NCBI GenBank assembly: GCA_015146655.1 | Contig: VKHL01000030.1 | Span: 62,001 to 126,000, forward strand | From: Ochromonas danica | Taxonomy: Eukaryota > Sar > Chrysophyceae > Chromulinales > Chromulinaceae | Length of the DNA: 64,000 bases | Reading direction: 5' to 3' | Shown: in pieces, positions 53,782 through 64,000 of the stretch | Layout: each line of letters starts with the position of its first letter | How positions within the stretch are numbered: the first letter of the stretch is position 1 | Translations under genes and position numbers: made by a program | Notes under the pieces: model-generated | Told to the model about the DNA's origin: nothing | What the model saw: the letters and a program-made list of their open reading frames with translations, nothing else | The model's database searches: none

Positions 53782-55095
53782 TTAGCCTTCTTCTGGATCC
53801 TGAATAGCTAAACGACTATAGGTGACAGCGTTTCGAAGAGAGTCGGGCTTTGGGCCTTCTTCTTTCTTGCTACCTTTGCCAAGCAGACTACTGCGGAACT
53901 TGCCAAGTCCCATTTGCACAATGCGACGAAGAGGTCGAAGGTTCTCTGAAACGTTGTGGTTGTTCCTGTGATGAAGATCGTGATCTTCATCGTGGCGTAC
54001 AACGGCTCCCTCCACCATTTCAACCCCTTCCACCTCTTGCTCCACATCTTGTTGACCTTCACTTTTCCCACACGATTTCGAGGCAATCGTGTCAGCTTTC
54101 TTAAACAAAATAATAATACCAATCCCAGAAACAACCAACAAAGCACCAATAACAGATAGCATGCTAACTGCATCTGTGGTGAAGAGCAGTTGCCACAGAA
54201 AGCCAAAGCCAACATCAGACATTCGCATTGCAGAAGCAGTCGCACTTTTCTCTCTTTGCATCCCTACCGTCATGGCAACTTGACTAACACATCCAATGCA
54301 AGCTCCCAAGGTTATCAGACCATAAATTTCCCATCGCACATCAAAGCGGACAGTTTGATGAAAGAGGTACATATTGGGTGGAGAGAGTATAATCTGTGCA
54401 ATAGCTTGAGAGAAACAAATGTTCGTCCAAGGCATTTTAGCAGTTGTGCCCAGAAGTCTCACGAAGACAAAGGCAAAGCCAGCACCAAAGGCAGCAATCA
54501 AAGCATAGATAATCCCCGTGAGGAAGTCAGACGAGGAGATCTCGTTGCCTGTGGCTTTATCATATCCAAAGAGGAAAGGAGGTTTCACCACCAAGATACT
54601 ACCAATGACCGCTAACATAGTAGCAGTGAACTCAGGGAATTTCCAAGGTTCACCAAGGATGACCCATCCAGCCAAGGCGGCGACGATGGGACTGAGCATG
54701 ACTAAGACAGAGGCATCACCCATGGGGATATACTCCATAGCGAGAAAGCCAAAGGCAATGCCAAAATATCCTAAGAATGCTCTTAGGAAAAGAATAGTAG
54801 AGACATACCAAGTGTCACCAAAGAGTTTAGGTCCTTTCTCAGCACGTCGATCTTCATCATAATAGATGAGATAGGAAGAGAAGAGCAGTTGAGTTATACC
54901 ACGTGCAAAGACACATTGAAAGCTTCCTTTGAATCCATAGAGTTCTTCTAGTAACTTGACGACTAAGTTCTGTAGAGAGAAGCCTAGTCCTGAGAGGAAG
55001 ACATAAATGAGAGGCAGACGTGGCTCAATGACACGAGAATAGCAGGACTCTGCTGTGTTGTTCCCTCTAGTTGAACCTTCACTATCGTGACCCAT
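53782..55095 (-). CDS. EamA/DMT-superfamily membrane transporter (SLC35G-like)
   Basis: The single-exon protein has 437 aa with about ten transmembrane helices in two EamA repeats (residues about 28-180 and 190-330). Examples are LSGLGFSLQNLVVKLLEELY, AMEYIPMGDASVLVMLSPIV with the typical EPW after GWVILG, and the second-half counterpart SDVGFGFLWQLLFT. A hydrophilic cytosolic tail of about 100 residues contains acidic and His-rich parts (HDEDHDLHHRNNH) and then a basic stretch. SLC35G relatives have uncertain substrates, so drug/metabolite transport is all that can be said. No plastid presequence is present. Confidence 0.88.
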   Translation of the reverse strand: MGHDSEGSTRGNNTAESCYSRVIEPRLPLIYVFLSGLGFSLQNLVVKLLEELYGFKGSFQCVFARGITQLLFSSYLIYYDEDRRAEKGPKLFGDTWYVSTILFLRAFLGYFGIAFGFLAMEYIPMGDASVLVMLSPIVAALAGWVILGEPWKFPEFTATMLAVIGSILVVKPPFLFGYDKATGNEISSSDFLTGIIYALIAAFGAGFAFVFVRLLGTTAKMPWTNICFSQAIAQIILSPPNMYLFHQTVRFDVRWEIYGLITLGACIGCVSQVAMTVGMQREKSATASAMRMSDVGFGFLWQLLFTTDAVSMLSVIGALLVVSGIGIIILFKKADTIASKSCGKSEGQQDVEQEVEGVEMVEGAVVRHDEDHDLHHRNNHNVSENLRPLRRIVQMGLGKFRSSLLGKGSKKEEGPKPDSLRNAVTYSRLAIQDPEEG

Positions 55096-55415
55096 TACTA
55101 CACTAGTTTATATTTAACAGAAGAATTGGTGAGATGAAGAGGTGGATGGCTTGTGTTTGTCCACTCTTGTTCATTTATTTCATTTCTTGTAAAATGGCAT
55201 TCCATCCATTCCACATTCCAGCAGAACATGATATTATTAGGAAACGCGCAAACAGAGTCAAATCTCCAGATCTCCAGAAAGAATTCCCGCGCAATAAGCA
55301 CAGCGGGTGCAGTCTTTTCTTGCCCTTCTTTCCCTCATCATCATCAGATGAAAATATCCAATTGAATATTAAATCATCTTATCTTTTTTATAAAATTGAA
55401 AAAATCATCTAAGAA
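55096..55415. other. Divergent upstream region of the EamA transporter and TEX9-like genes
   Basis: This 320-bp AT-rich stretch has T/A-rich sequence just upstream of the 55416 start. Nothing else was seen. Confidence 0.45.
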
Positions 55416-56879
<1,464 letters not shown>

Positions 56880-57011
56880 ATGTCTTTTTACTATCTTGTT
56901 TTGATGTGATATCGAGTGCATAGAGCCGATAACAATTTTAATTTACTTAAGGACGACTTAATAGCAAACTTGCATTTTAGACAGTTACTGAATGCATGAA
57001 GAGAAACTCAT

Positions 57012-60000
57012 CTACTTGGTAGAGGTGGTGGAGGATGAGAAAGCAGGTTCTACGACCAACTTCTTGCCTTCTGGCAAGTCATCATTCGCCTTGTCAATCG
57101 CTTGCTGAGAACCAAAGACAACGACTTGACCTGATTCCTTCACCTTCTGCAATCGCTCTGCGAAGTCTTTGAAGTCTCGAGGGCTGGCGTGCAACACTCC
57201 GTCTCTCCACTTCTGCCTTTGCTCGTCAGTCTCTCCAAGCACGAAGTTAACCATGGACATGAAGCCTCTCGCGTCCGCCGTCATGGGAGAGTCCAAGTCA
57301 CCAATCGATCCTATGATAGACTGAAGCACTTCTTCTGAACTCACTTCTTCAGCATGTAAATGATCAGCTGCTCCATCATAAGCATTCAAAGTGTTCAAGA
57401 GGTTGGGGTCACGATAGGAAAGGTAAAGAAATCTACCAGATCCTTCATTGAAACGAGCAAACCCTCCATATGCTCCACCCACTACACGAACTTTGTCCCA
57501 CATGTAACCAGTGCTGAGATAACGTGCAACCACAGAAGTAGCACCTGGAACCTCTTCGTGGGGAGAATAAATAGATCCACCCTTGGCAACATAATTGACT
57601 AGAGAAGGAATGACAAAGCCTTCATTCAGACTTGGTAGTAAGCGCTGTGCCTTTTGCTGCTTCCAAGCATCTAAGACATTAACTGCGGCAGCATTGTTAT
57701 CGACTTTTGGCAACTTGTCGAGGAATGCATCTACAGAAGGGATAGCTGAGGAGATCAGCTGATCATCACCAGTGAGATTGATGATAACTGATCGTTGCTG
57801 TCCTTGTTGACTTCTAACAATTGCTGTACGAATGCGTTCTAATCGCTTCTGTAAACTTGGCCAATCATTTTCTGCTTCTTCTAAGAGCTTTCCAGCATTG
57901 CGCACGGAGGTAAGGCCACCAGTGACTTCTCCAAAGTAACCTAAGAATGACCCACGAGCAGCAAGACGGGAAGCAGCGTAGGAATGTCCACTAGTTACCA
58001 CAGAGGCTTCCTTGCGTGCCTTACTCTCACGAAGCATTTCCACAGCTCTCTTCTTGTTATCAAGACGAGCAGTGAAGAGGATCTCACGGAATAGATCAAA
58101 GAGTACAGGCACTTTGTCTTGCACTGCTTTGCCTCTCAATTTAAGATAAAGCACTGCATCGTCAGGATCGGCTACTTTACCATCCACTCTCTTGAGCTCA
58201 TCGAAAATAGACACGCTAATACCACCAGTATTAGCATCAATTGTATTTGACAAGGCGGTCTCATTGAACTGAGCGGTACCAGCTTCCATCAACATGCGAG
58301 TAAACAAAGGTAAGAGTGGCAAATCATCAATATCCACAGCAGAATAATCCAATAACACGTCAGTATAGAGAATACCATTCGTTTGCAAATCATGAGTAAG
58401 TATAGTGCTACTATCACCCTTTAAACCATCTCTCAATACAGTGATGGGATGAGTACGAACTTTAGGCTCAATGTCTTCTAATGTCAGCTTTGGTACAGTT
58501 GCTTTAGCTTCTGCAGAATCAGCACGTTCTTGAGCTTCACGTAATAACTTGGTATTTTCCACAATCTTCTCTAATTCTTGAGCTGTAAAACTATCCTTAA
58601 TTGTAGCTAAATGAGCTTCTTCTTCAGCAGTCACACGATTCTCAAGTTCAGCATCAGGAATCATCTCAACAACAACACGATGATTATTTTGAACTAAATA
58701 CTTCTTTAAGAGTTCTTGAAAGATTGGTTTTCCTGCTTTAATATCATTCTTTAAAGCTTGTAAAGGTTGTTCAAAGGAAACACCATCCAAAGGATTTCTA
58801 TCATAAATCCAATGTTGTAACATGCCTAACATCACTGACAGACCTTTTGGAAAGCTACCAGTATTAAACTCACGTAATCTGAACTCTAACGAATTGACTG
58901 CTGCTTCAATAGCATCAGAAGAAAAGCCTTCCTCTGATAGCTTCTCTAGTGTTTTCAGGACTAAAGCATGTACAGCCTCTGTGTTTTCCTTCTTTACACC
59001 TTTCAATCCCACAGAGAAAGTAGTTTGAATGAGTTCATCAGAGAGACCGCCACCAGTAACACTCTCACCCAAATTACTCTCTACCAACACTTTACGAAGC
59101 GATGAAGTGGAGGTGCCTAAGAGGAGATAGTCCAAGACACCTAATGCAAGTGTCTCTTCAGGAGGTAGCTGATGTTCATTGAGCAACCAGTTGACCGTCA
59201 GCATATGCTTAGGCGTAGTGCCGGGGGAAATAGGATAAGGCACAGTGACCTTGTCCATGGGCTCGTTGAATTTTGGTTGATAACGAACAGCTGAATCAAC
59301 TTGAATTCGATCAAAATCACGTAAATATTCATCCAATAGTTCTAATCTCTTCGATTGGTCATCATCACCATAAAAGAAGATCTTACTATTAGCAGGATGA
59401 TAATAAGCACGATGGAATGCACGAAATTGATCAAATGTAAGTTTAGGAATATCAGCAGGATCTCCTCCACTATCAACTCCATAAGTGTTATTAGGGAAAA
59501 GTGCTTGTTGAGCAGCACGACCCATTAATGAATCAGGGGAAGAATAGACACCTTTCATCTCATTAAAGACGACTCCTTTAATCTTTAAAGGATCTTTAAC
59601 ATCATCTAATTCATAATGCCATCCTTCTTGTTGTAAAACTTGTGGATCAGAAATAGCACGTGGATGTAAGACAGCATCCAAATAGACATGAATTAGATTA
59701 TAAAAATCTTTTGTATTAGTCGATGCGACAGGATAACATGTTCGATCTGGATAGGTGAAAGCATTAAGAAAGTTTTGTAAAGAACCTTTTAATAAGTCAA
59801 CAAAAGGTTCTTTAACAGGAAATTTACGACTACCACAGAGAACACTATGTTCTAGGATATGAGGTACACCTGTACTATCCTGTGGGGGAGTACGGAAGGA
59901 GATACCAAAGACTTTATTATCATCAGGTGCAATCACAGACATGACTTGTGCACCACTTTTATCATGTTCATAGAGTGCACCTTTTAATCCATATTCATGA

Positions 60001-60215
60001 ATATAGAATTCATCGATTTTAGAAAAGGCGGGATGATTAACAAGAGATTTCTCTCGAATAGAGGAGGTTAATGTCGACATTAACATTGGTTTTAATAGAC
60101 TGCTTCTTCGTAGAGTTCTTCCTCGTAGACTATAGACTGTAGCAGTGAGCATGACAAGACCAAAAATCACAACAAATAGAGTATTGAAATTATAATTGGT
60201 GGTGGTGCTGCTCAT
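57012..60215 (-). CDS. PITRM1: Presequence-peptidase-type M16C metalloprotease (PreP/PITRM1)
   Basis: The single exon encodes 1,067 aa, full family length. The inverted zinc motif HILEH lies at about residues 118-122 within TGVPHILEHSVLCGS; the distal Glu is in VVFNEMKGVYSSPDS. The M16C-specific NFLNAFTYPDRTCYPVAS follows the active site. The N-terminus is a hydrophobic stretch (TLFVVIFGLVMLTATVYSL) followed by RGRTLRRSSLLK. This could be a signal or anchor before a transit-like region, so plastid or mitochondrial targeting is possible. The enzyme degrades free targeting peptides in organelles after import. The N-terminal half holds the catalytic M16 domains, a helical hinge lies near the middle, and the C-terminal half is non-catalytic. 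Confidence 0.93.
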   Translation of the reverse strand: MSSTTTNYNFNTLFVVIFGLVMLTATVYSLRGRTLRRSSLLKPMLMSTLTSSIREKSLVNHPAFSKIDEFYIHEYGLKGALYEHDKSGAQVMSVIAPDDNKVFGISFRTPPQDSTGVPHILEHSVLCGSRKFPVKEPFVDLLKGSLQNFLNAFTYPDRTCYPVASTNTKDFYNLIHVYLDAVLHPRAISDPQVLQQEGWHYELDDVKDPLKIKGVVFNEMKGVYSSPDSLMGRAAQQALFPNNTYGVDSGGDPADIPKLTFDQFRAFHRAYYHPANSKIFFYGDDDQSKRLELLDEYLRDFDRIQVDSAVRYQPKFNEPMDKVTVPYPISPGTTPKHMLTVNWLLNEHQLPPEETLALGVLDYLLLGTSTSSLRKVLVESNLGESVTGGGLSDELIQTTFSVGLKGVKKENTEAVHALVLKTLEKLSEEGFSSDAIEAAVNSLEFRLREFNTGSFPKGLSVMLGMLQHWIYDRNPLDGVSFEQPLQALKNDIKAGKPIFQELLKKYLVQNNHRVVVEMIPDAELENRVTAEEEAHLATIKDSFTAQELEKIVENTKLLREAQERADSAEAKATVPKLTLEDIEPKVRTHPITVLRDGLKGDSSTILTHDLQTNGILYTDVLLDYSAVDIDDLPLLPLFTRMLMEAGTAQFNETALSNTIDANTGGISVSIFDELKRVDGKVADPDDAVLYLKLRGKAVQDKVPVLFDLFREILFTARLDNKKRAVEMLRESKARKEASVVTSGHSYAASRLAARGSFLGYFGEVTGGLTSVRNAGKLLEEAENDWPSLQKRLERIRTAIVRSQQGQQRSVIINLTGDDQLISSAIPSVDAFLDKLPKVDNNAAAVNVLDAWKQQKAQRLLPSLNEGFVIPSLVNYVAKGGSIYSPHEEVPGATSVVARYLSTGYMWDKVRVVGGAYGGFARFNEGSGRFLYLSYRDPNLLNTLNAYDGAADHLHAEEVSSEEVLQSIIGSIGDLDSPMTADARGFMSMVNFVLGETDEQRQKWRDGVLHASPRDFKDFAERLQKVKESGQVVVFGSQQAIDKANDDLPEGKKLVVEPAFSSSTTSTK

Positions 60216-60871
60216 GGACTGACGAAAGAATAAAAGCCAAGATCGTGAATATTTCTCTTTCTCAACAACAAAACTTGGATTGTTGTTGTTTAGTAATGAA
60301 TGACTACTACTAGTATGACCACCTGCTGTCAGAATTCTTGCAAGTTGTAGTAGAAAGGCAGCAGTTCTGTCAAGTCAGAGCAGTCTACCTTATACTGTGA
60401 GGCAAGAAGAAGAGGTGTCAGAGTAGTCAGTCACCAAAGAGAGAGAGAGAGCTGACAGGACGAGTACGGGGTGGAAGGCAAAAGGATGATGACGATGTCA
60501 AAAGGCCAAGGCAACAACAACCACTTCCTCTCTCTGACGTGACCACCACCACCCCACATGACACGTGCCACTGCCTCAACAGAATTTGCAGCTTTGAGAT
60601 AGCATTAGATGATTTTCTATTGGTAAATGACGACTTTTTCATGCGGAAGGTTTGGGCAAAGCGAAAATATCGCCATTTACGGGAAAACCAAAAAACGCGG
60701 TGTTTTCATTTTTGGAATCATACACCACGCATGACAATAATCGCAATCCCAGCAGACACCTCCTCAGCCAATCACAACCTCTTCTCATCTTTCATCTGCT
60801 CATCTGTGATCTGTCTTATCCTTCTCTTGATACTCTTCTATCATTTCTTCATTCATTCGCTATCTTGAATC
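60216..60871. other. Divergent upstream region of PreP and DGAT2
   Basis: This 656-bp region is T/C-rich near 60780-60870 before the DGAT2 start. A (GA)n patch lies near 60441-60452. No gene was recognised; open frames on both strands are low-complexity. Confidence 0.45.
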
Positions 60872-62078
60872 ATGAGCGAGAAGAAAGAAAGTACCAGTGA
60901 AAAGAAAGAATCACCTCCAAGCTTTATTGATGTCTCAAAGTTCTCTTTTGAGAAATATCAAGAATTAGCTAAGATGTCTGAAAATGATCGTGAAGCAGCC
61001 TTGCAAAAAGCAGAAAAGCATGAGTTCACTATTGAAGAAGTGACTCGTGTAGAGCCAATGACTTTCTTAGAGGAGCTGACAGCCGTGTTAATCTTCTTGT
61101 TTCTCTGCCCTGGCAGTGTTTTCTCCATCCCCATCCTCGCTTTCCTCCTGGCTTTTCTTACTGGACAATACACGATCACTCTTACAATCTTTGCTGCTAT
61201 TACGATTCTCTTAACAATTCTCCCTGCTCCTTTCCAAGAATCTGCTTTAAGTTCTTGGTGGTCCTTGCAGGTTATTCGCTATTTCTCGTATAAAGGCATT
61301 TATGAGGAACGATTGAAGAACCACAAGCCTTATATCCTTGTTGCTCCTCCTCATGGTGTCTTCCCTTTTGGAAACATTATCACTATGATGGCCTTTCCTT
61401 CTCTTGCGGGTTTTAGCTTCCGTGGATTGGCTGCCTCTGCTGCCGTCACTCTTCCCTTCTTTAAACAATTTCTCTGCACAGTTGGAGCTATCGATGCCTC
61501 TCGTGCCTCCGCCACAAAGGTATTGTCTTGGATGTTATAGTCTTCTCTTTCGTACATGTATAAACCAAGTACATGTATAATCTCTTCTCTTGCAGGCCTT
61601 GAACCAGAACCTAACCCTCGGTATCTCCACTGGTGGTGTGGCGGAGATTTTCGAGACTGATCTCTCTCCAAATGGTCATGAGACGATTGTTTTGAAAAAT
61701 CGCAAAGGTATTGTACGTCTTGCTTTTCGTACCGGAGCTGGACTAGTGCCTTGCTATCTTCTAGGCAATACTCAGCTGTTGAGCTTGTATTGCGGCGGCG
61801 ATGAGAACTCTTTCATCAAGAAGTCTTTCCTGAGATGGATTTCGCGCAAACTGGGTTTCGGCGCTATTCTCTTCTGGGGACGCTTCTTTCTGCCAATCCC
61901 ATATCGCATCCCCATTGTGGGCTTGTTAGGCAAGCCTATCGATGTCCCAAAGAAGGAACATCCCACAGAGGAAGAGATTGAGTTCTATCACAATCTTCTC
62001 CTTCAAAAGATGGCTGAGCTCTTTGACAAATACAAAGCCAAGTATGGTTGGGAGAACAAGGAACTAATCATTAGCTAG
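60872..62078 (+). CDS. DGAT2: Diacylglycerol O-acyltransferase type 2
   Basis: Exon 1 is 60872-61519 and exon 2 is 61596-62078, with a 76-nt intron; the product is 376 aa. A charged N-terminus precedes a hydrophobic hairpin at about residues 75-120 that inserts in the ER membrane. The active-site block reads LVAPPHGVFPFG (about residue 155-166), where the common form is HPHG; the catalytic His is kept. Exon 2 carries STGGVAEIFE (the GGxxE block), RKGIVRLAFRTGAGLVPCYLLGN and RIPIVGLLGKPIDVPK. It makes triacylglycerol from diacylglycerol and acyl-CoA. Ochrophytes usually have several DGAT2 copies, so this is one of perhaps several isoforms. Confidence 0.92.
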
Positions 62079-62129
62079 AGAATACAGTCGAATCAGTTTG
62101 TTTGCTTTGTAACGTGAATGAATTAGCTT

Positions 62130-64000
62130 CTATGAACGGGGCAGTAAAATAGACTTTGCTTTATTAATCAAATCTTCAGCTTCTTGTTGCAAGCTTTGAC
62201 ATGATTCCTTGATTTCTTTTCTTGTCATTACCAGTGCCATCTCTTGCTTCAAAGCATGTTCTCGCTGTCGTTGCTTGGTGAGCGTGTCCCAATAATCTCT
62301 ACCACGTCCCAATTTGTACTCAGGAGGAGGCCAATTGCGCCTTTCAGCGAGATATCCATTGCTTTGTACATGAAACAGTCTCTTTTGATCAGCTGAGAAA
62401 ACTCCCGCCTTTGTCAGTTCAGAAACTTGGCGACTAGCAAACTTGTACAGCAAAGCCACTTCTTCATCGATAGGCAACAATTCCACCGGAGTGAGTAATT
62501 CAGGTAAATTCTGCTGTCGTTTCTTGCTTGTAGGGGAGGTTGGCTTGCGTGGATGATGAGGCTGGATATACTCCCGTATGACTTTCTCCATGACCTCTTC
62601 AGCCTGTTTGAATTGTCCCATTGCCAATAACACTTTACCATAGTCCAGCAAGGTTTCTTGTGTCACTCTATGGCTTGACTGATCTGCTTCACCGTTCTTC
62701 ACTCGATTAGACAGCTGAAAATACATTCGATAGGATTTCAAAGATTCCGCATAGATTCCAAAATATTGGTAAATCAAAGCACGATAGTAAACACATCTTC
62801 GAGCATGGAGACGAAGCCTTAGGACGGAGTCTTGGTCGCGTTGTGGAACAGACTTTACTTCACCACCATCCTCCTGGTCCAGTTGAAACGCGGCATCCAG
62901 GCTACTGTCATCGTTTACATCAAAACCTTGTGATTGTAGTAGATAAAGAGCGCAATTAATACTGCGTATTGCCCACAGAAGCAGTAACTGACGATAGATA
63001 TTTAACAATTGGATAAGATGAGCCGCTCGGTCACTGTCTTCTGGAGTTATTGGGATGTGACTAACTGTTGAATCAAACTCGATGGCAGTCTCAGGAGTAG
63101 AACGGCTTCTTAAGCTGAGCAGCAATCCCTTCAACATCTCACCATAACCTTGAGGTGGATCCTGAGCCAGTCCCGCCAATTGATTGGTCGCACTATTACC
63201 ATCGGACATTTCTGTCCAAGCTACTGAACTACCGCTTTTCTCTTTTTGAAGACCTTTTCTAATAGGAGTGAATCGACCAGAGGTAGGCCGAGCACTGGAG
63301 GATTTAGGAGTTTTCACATCAGTTTCTTTATCAGATAAGATACTGTCACCAACTTCGATCGATAGCTCTTCAACTGGTTGAGGAAGAACTGAAGTGAATA
63401 TCTGGTGGTATTGTTTCCTCATCTCAGCACGCTTACTTGCTAAAGTATTTTGCTGTGCTTGTTGTTGTTTTTGAGTCTCTTTGAGCTCTCCAGTCAGTTC
63501 TGTATAAATATCACCGAGCAAATCTTCATAGTCAGTTAGGAGAGTGGTAGAGCTATCCCAGGGAGGAATGGAGACATCTTGAGGGGAGCTATGATAAGGA
63601 ACACGTTGAGCTATATCAAGCAAGGAGAATCGTTGACAACTCTCCCTCTCCAACCAGCGAATGCTGCGATGAAGATGCTGGACATGTATTACTAAGGATT
63701 TGGCAAGAAGAAGGAAAGTTTCAAAATGAATCCATAAGTAGCTACTATCATCTTCATGGCTTTGGCATGTGGACGAACTTGAAAAGAGAACTGTGGGTAA
63801 TTGCAAAATTGGCAAAGGGAGGGATTTCAAACTCTCTCGTCCAATGATTCCCTCATATCCAGTTATGACGGTTGGCAATAACTGTTGGTTATTCATGAGA
63901 TACCAAGGATTTACTCTTCTCGCCTTCAAATTTGTTTGGATACTGTCGTAAATTTCTTGTAAGGAGACTTCTTTCAAGTCATTGTTCTGTGAATAGAATT
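62130..64000 (-). CDS. Unrecognised helical, TPR-like protein, 5' part outside the window
   Basis: The frame is open from the stop at 62130 to the window end, giving about 620 residues with no start. A possible splice acceptor (TTCTATTCACAG, ending at 63987) suggests an exon boundary there, followed by NNDLKEVSLQEIYDSIQ. The middle is Ser-rich and disordered (residues about 210-290 of the visible part). The C-terminal half has paired helices like TPRs (VYYRALIYQYFGIYAESLKS, LLDYGKVLLAMGQFKQAEEV). The end is charged (PPPEYKLGRGRDYWDTLTKQ) and coiled-coil. I do not recognise the family and assign no function. Confidence 0.6.
   Translation of the reverse strand, partial: FYSQNNDLKEVSLQEIYDSIQTNLKARRVNPWYLMNNQQLLPTVITGYEGIIGRESLKSLPLPILQLPTVLFSSSSTCQSHEDDSSYLWIHFETFLLLAKSLVIHVQHLHRSIRWLERESCQRFSLLDIAQRVPYHSSPQDVSIPPWDSSTTLLTDYEDLLGDIYTELTGELKETQKQQQAQQNTLASKRAEMRKQYHQIFTSVLPQPVEELSIEVGDSILSDKETDVKTPKSSSARPTSGRFTPIRKGLQKEKSGSSVAWTEMSDGNSATNQLAGLAQDPPQGYGEMLKGLLLSLRSRSTPETAIEFDSTVSHIPITPEDSDRAAHLIQLLNIYRQLLLLWAIRSINCALYLLQSQGFDVNDDSSLDAAFQLDQEDGGEVKSVPQRDQDSVLRLRLHARRCVYYRALIYQYFGIYAESLKSYRMYFQLSNRVKNGEADQSSHRVTQETLLDYGKVLLAMGQFKQAEEVMEKVIREYIQPHHPRKPTSPTSKKRQQNLPELLTPVELLPIDEEVALLYKFASRQVSELTKAGVFSADQKRLFHVQSNGYLAERRNWPPPEYKLGRGRDYWDTLTKQRQREHALKQEMALVMTRKEIKESCQSLQQEAEDLINKAKSILLPRS

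Overview
This is a nuclear genomic window from a eukaryote with dense genes, short spliceosomal introns (mostly about 59-95 nt, GT..AG) and no operons. I read it as a photosynthetic stramenopile (ochrophyte), possibly chrysophyte-like, and a flagellate. Two proteins begin with a signal peptide that ends in an ASAF-like motif (..VTAFQP.. in a BASS-family carrier, ..MRAFSL.. in an NFACT-R protein). That is the bipartite presequence used to reach a plastid with four membranes. A DNAAF4 (axonemal dynein assembly) gene and a TEX9-like gene imply motile cilia or flagella. The class-level assignment is inference.

Layout: 1-7.4 kb holds an F-box-like/sulfotransferase protein (cut by the window edge), a plastid NFACT-R protein and a large FG nucleoporin with a SAP-like domain. 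7.7-19.2 kb holds mitochondrial trifunctional protein alpha (HADHA), ornithine decarboxylase, a lysine-rich ankyrin protein, a RING protein, DNAAF4 and a TPR protein, the RING and TPR proteins starting with MGG. 20-27.6 kb holds an S9 peptidase, a Pro/Thr/Ser-rich surface protein, a secretory 2-Cys peroxiredoxin and ARMC6. 28.3-34.3 kb holds two tandem APC-family permease genes made by a segmental duplication that also carried the 5' end of ARMC6, now a remnant. 35-42.8 kb holds the plastid BASS carrier, a 156-bp CA microsatellite, an anoctamin, a GT61 glycosyltransferase and a hemerythrin-like protein.

43.2-50.5 kb is the most unusual part. Two nearly identical 1.2-kb direct copies (offset exactly 3,970 bp) each hold a proteasome-alpha-like gene with a secretory signal peptide plus the 3' part of an HspQ/YccV-TPR gene. 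They flank a 2.75-kb insert carrying a Crinkler/RHS-type P-loop NTPase gene. The second copy contains a 368-base run of N that matches the length of the corresponding stretch of copy 1 exactly.

51-64 kb returns to ordinary housekeeping genes: a NUDCD2-like cochaperone, mannose-6-phosphate isomerase, an EamA/SLC35G-type transporter, a TEX9-like coiled-coil protein, an M16C presequence peptidase, DGAT2 and an unrecognised protein cut by the right edge. Common themes are fatty-acid turnover (HADHA, DGAT2), proteostasis (alpha-type fold, HspQ domains, CS-domain cochaperones, PreP, S9 peptidase) and organelle transport. All exon structures are my own splice calls from GT..AG sites, reading phase and family conservation; no transcript data were available.
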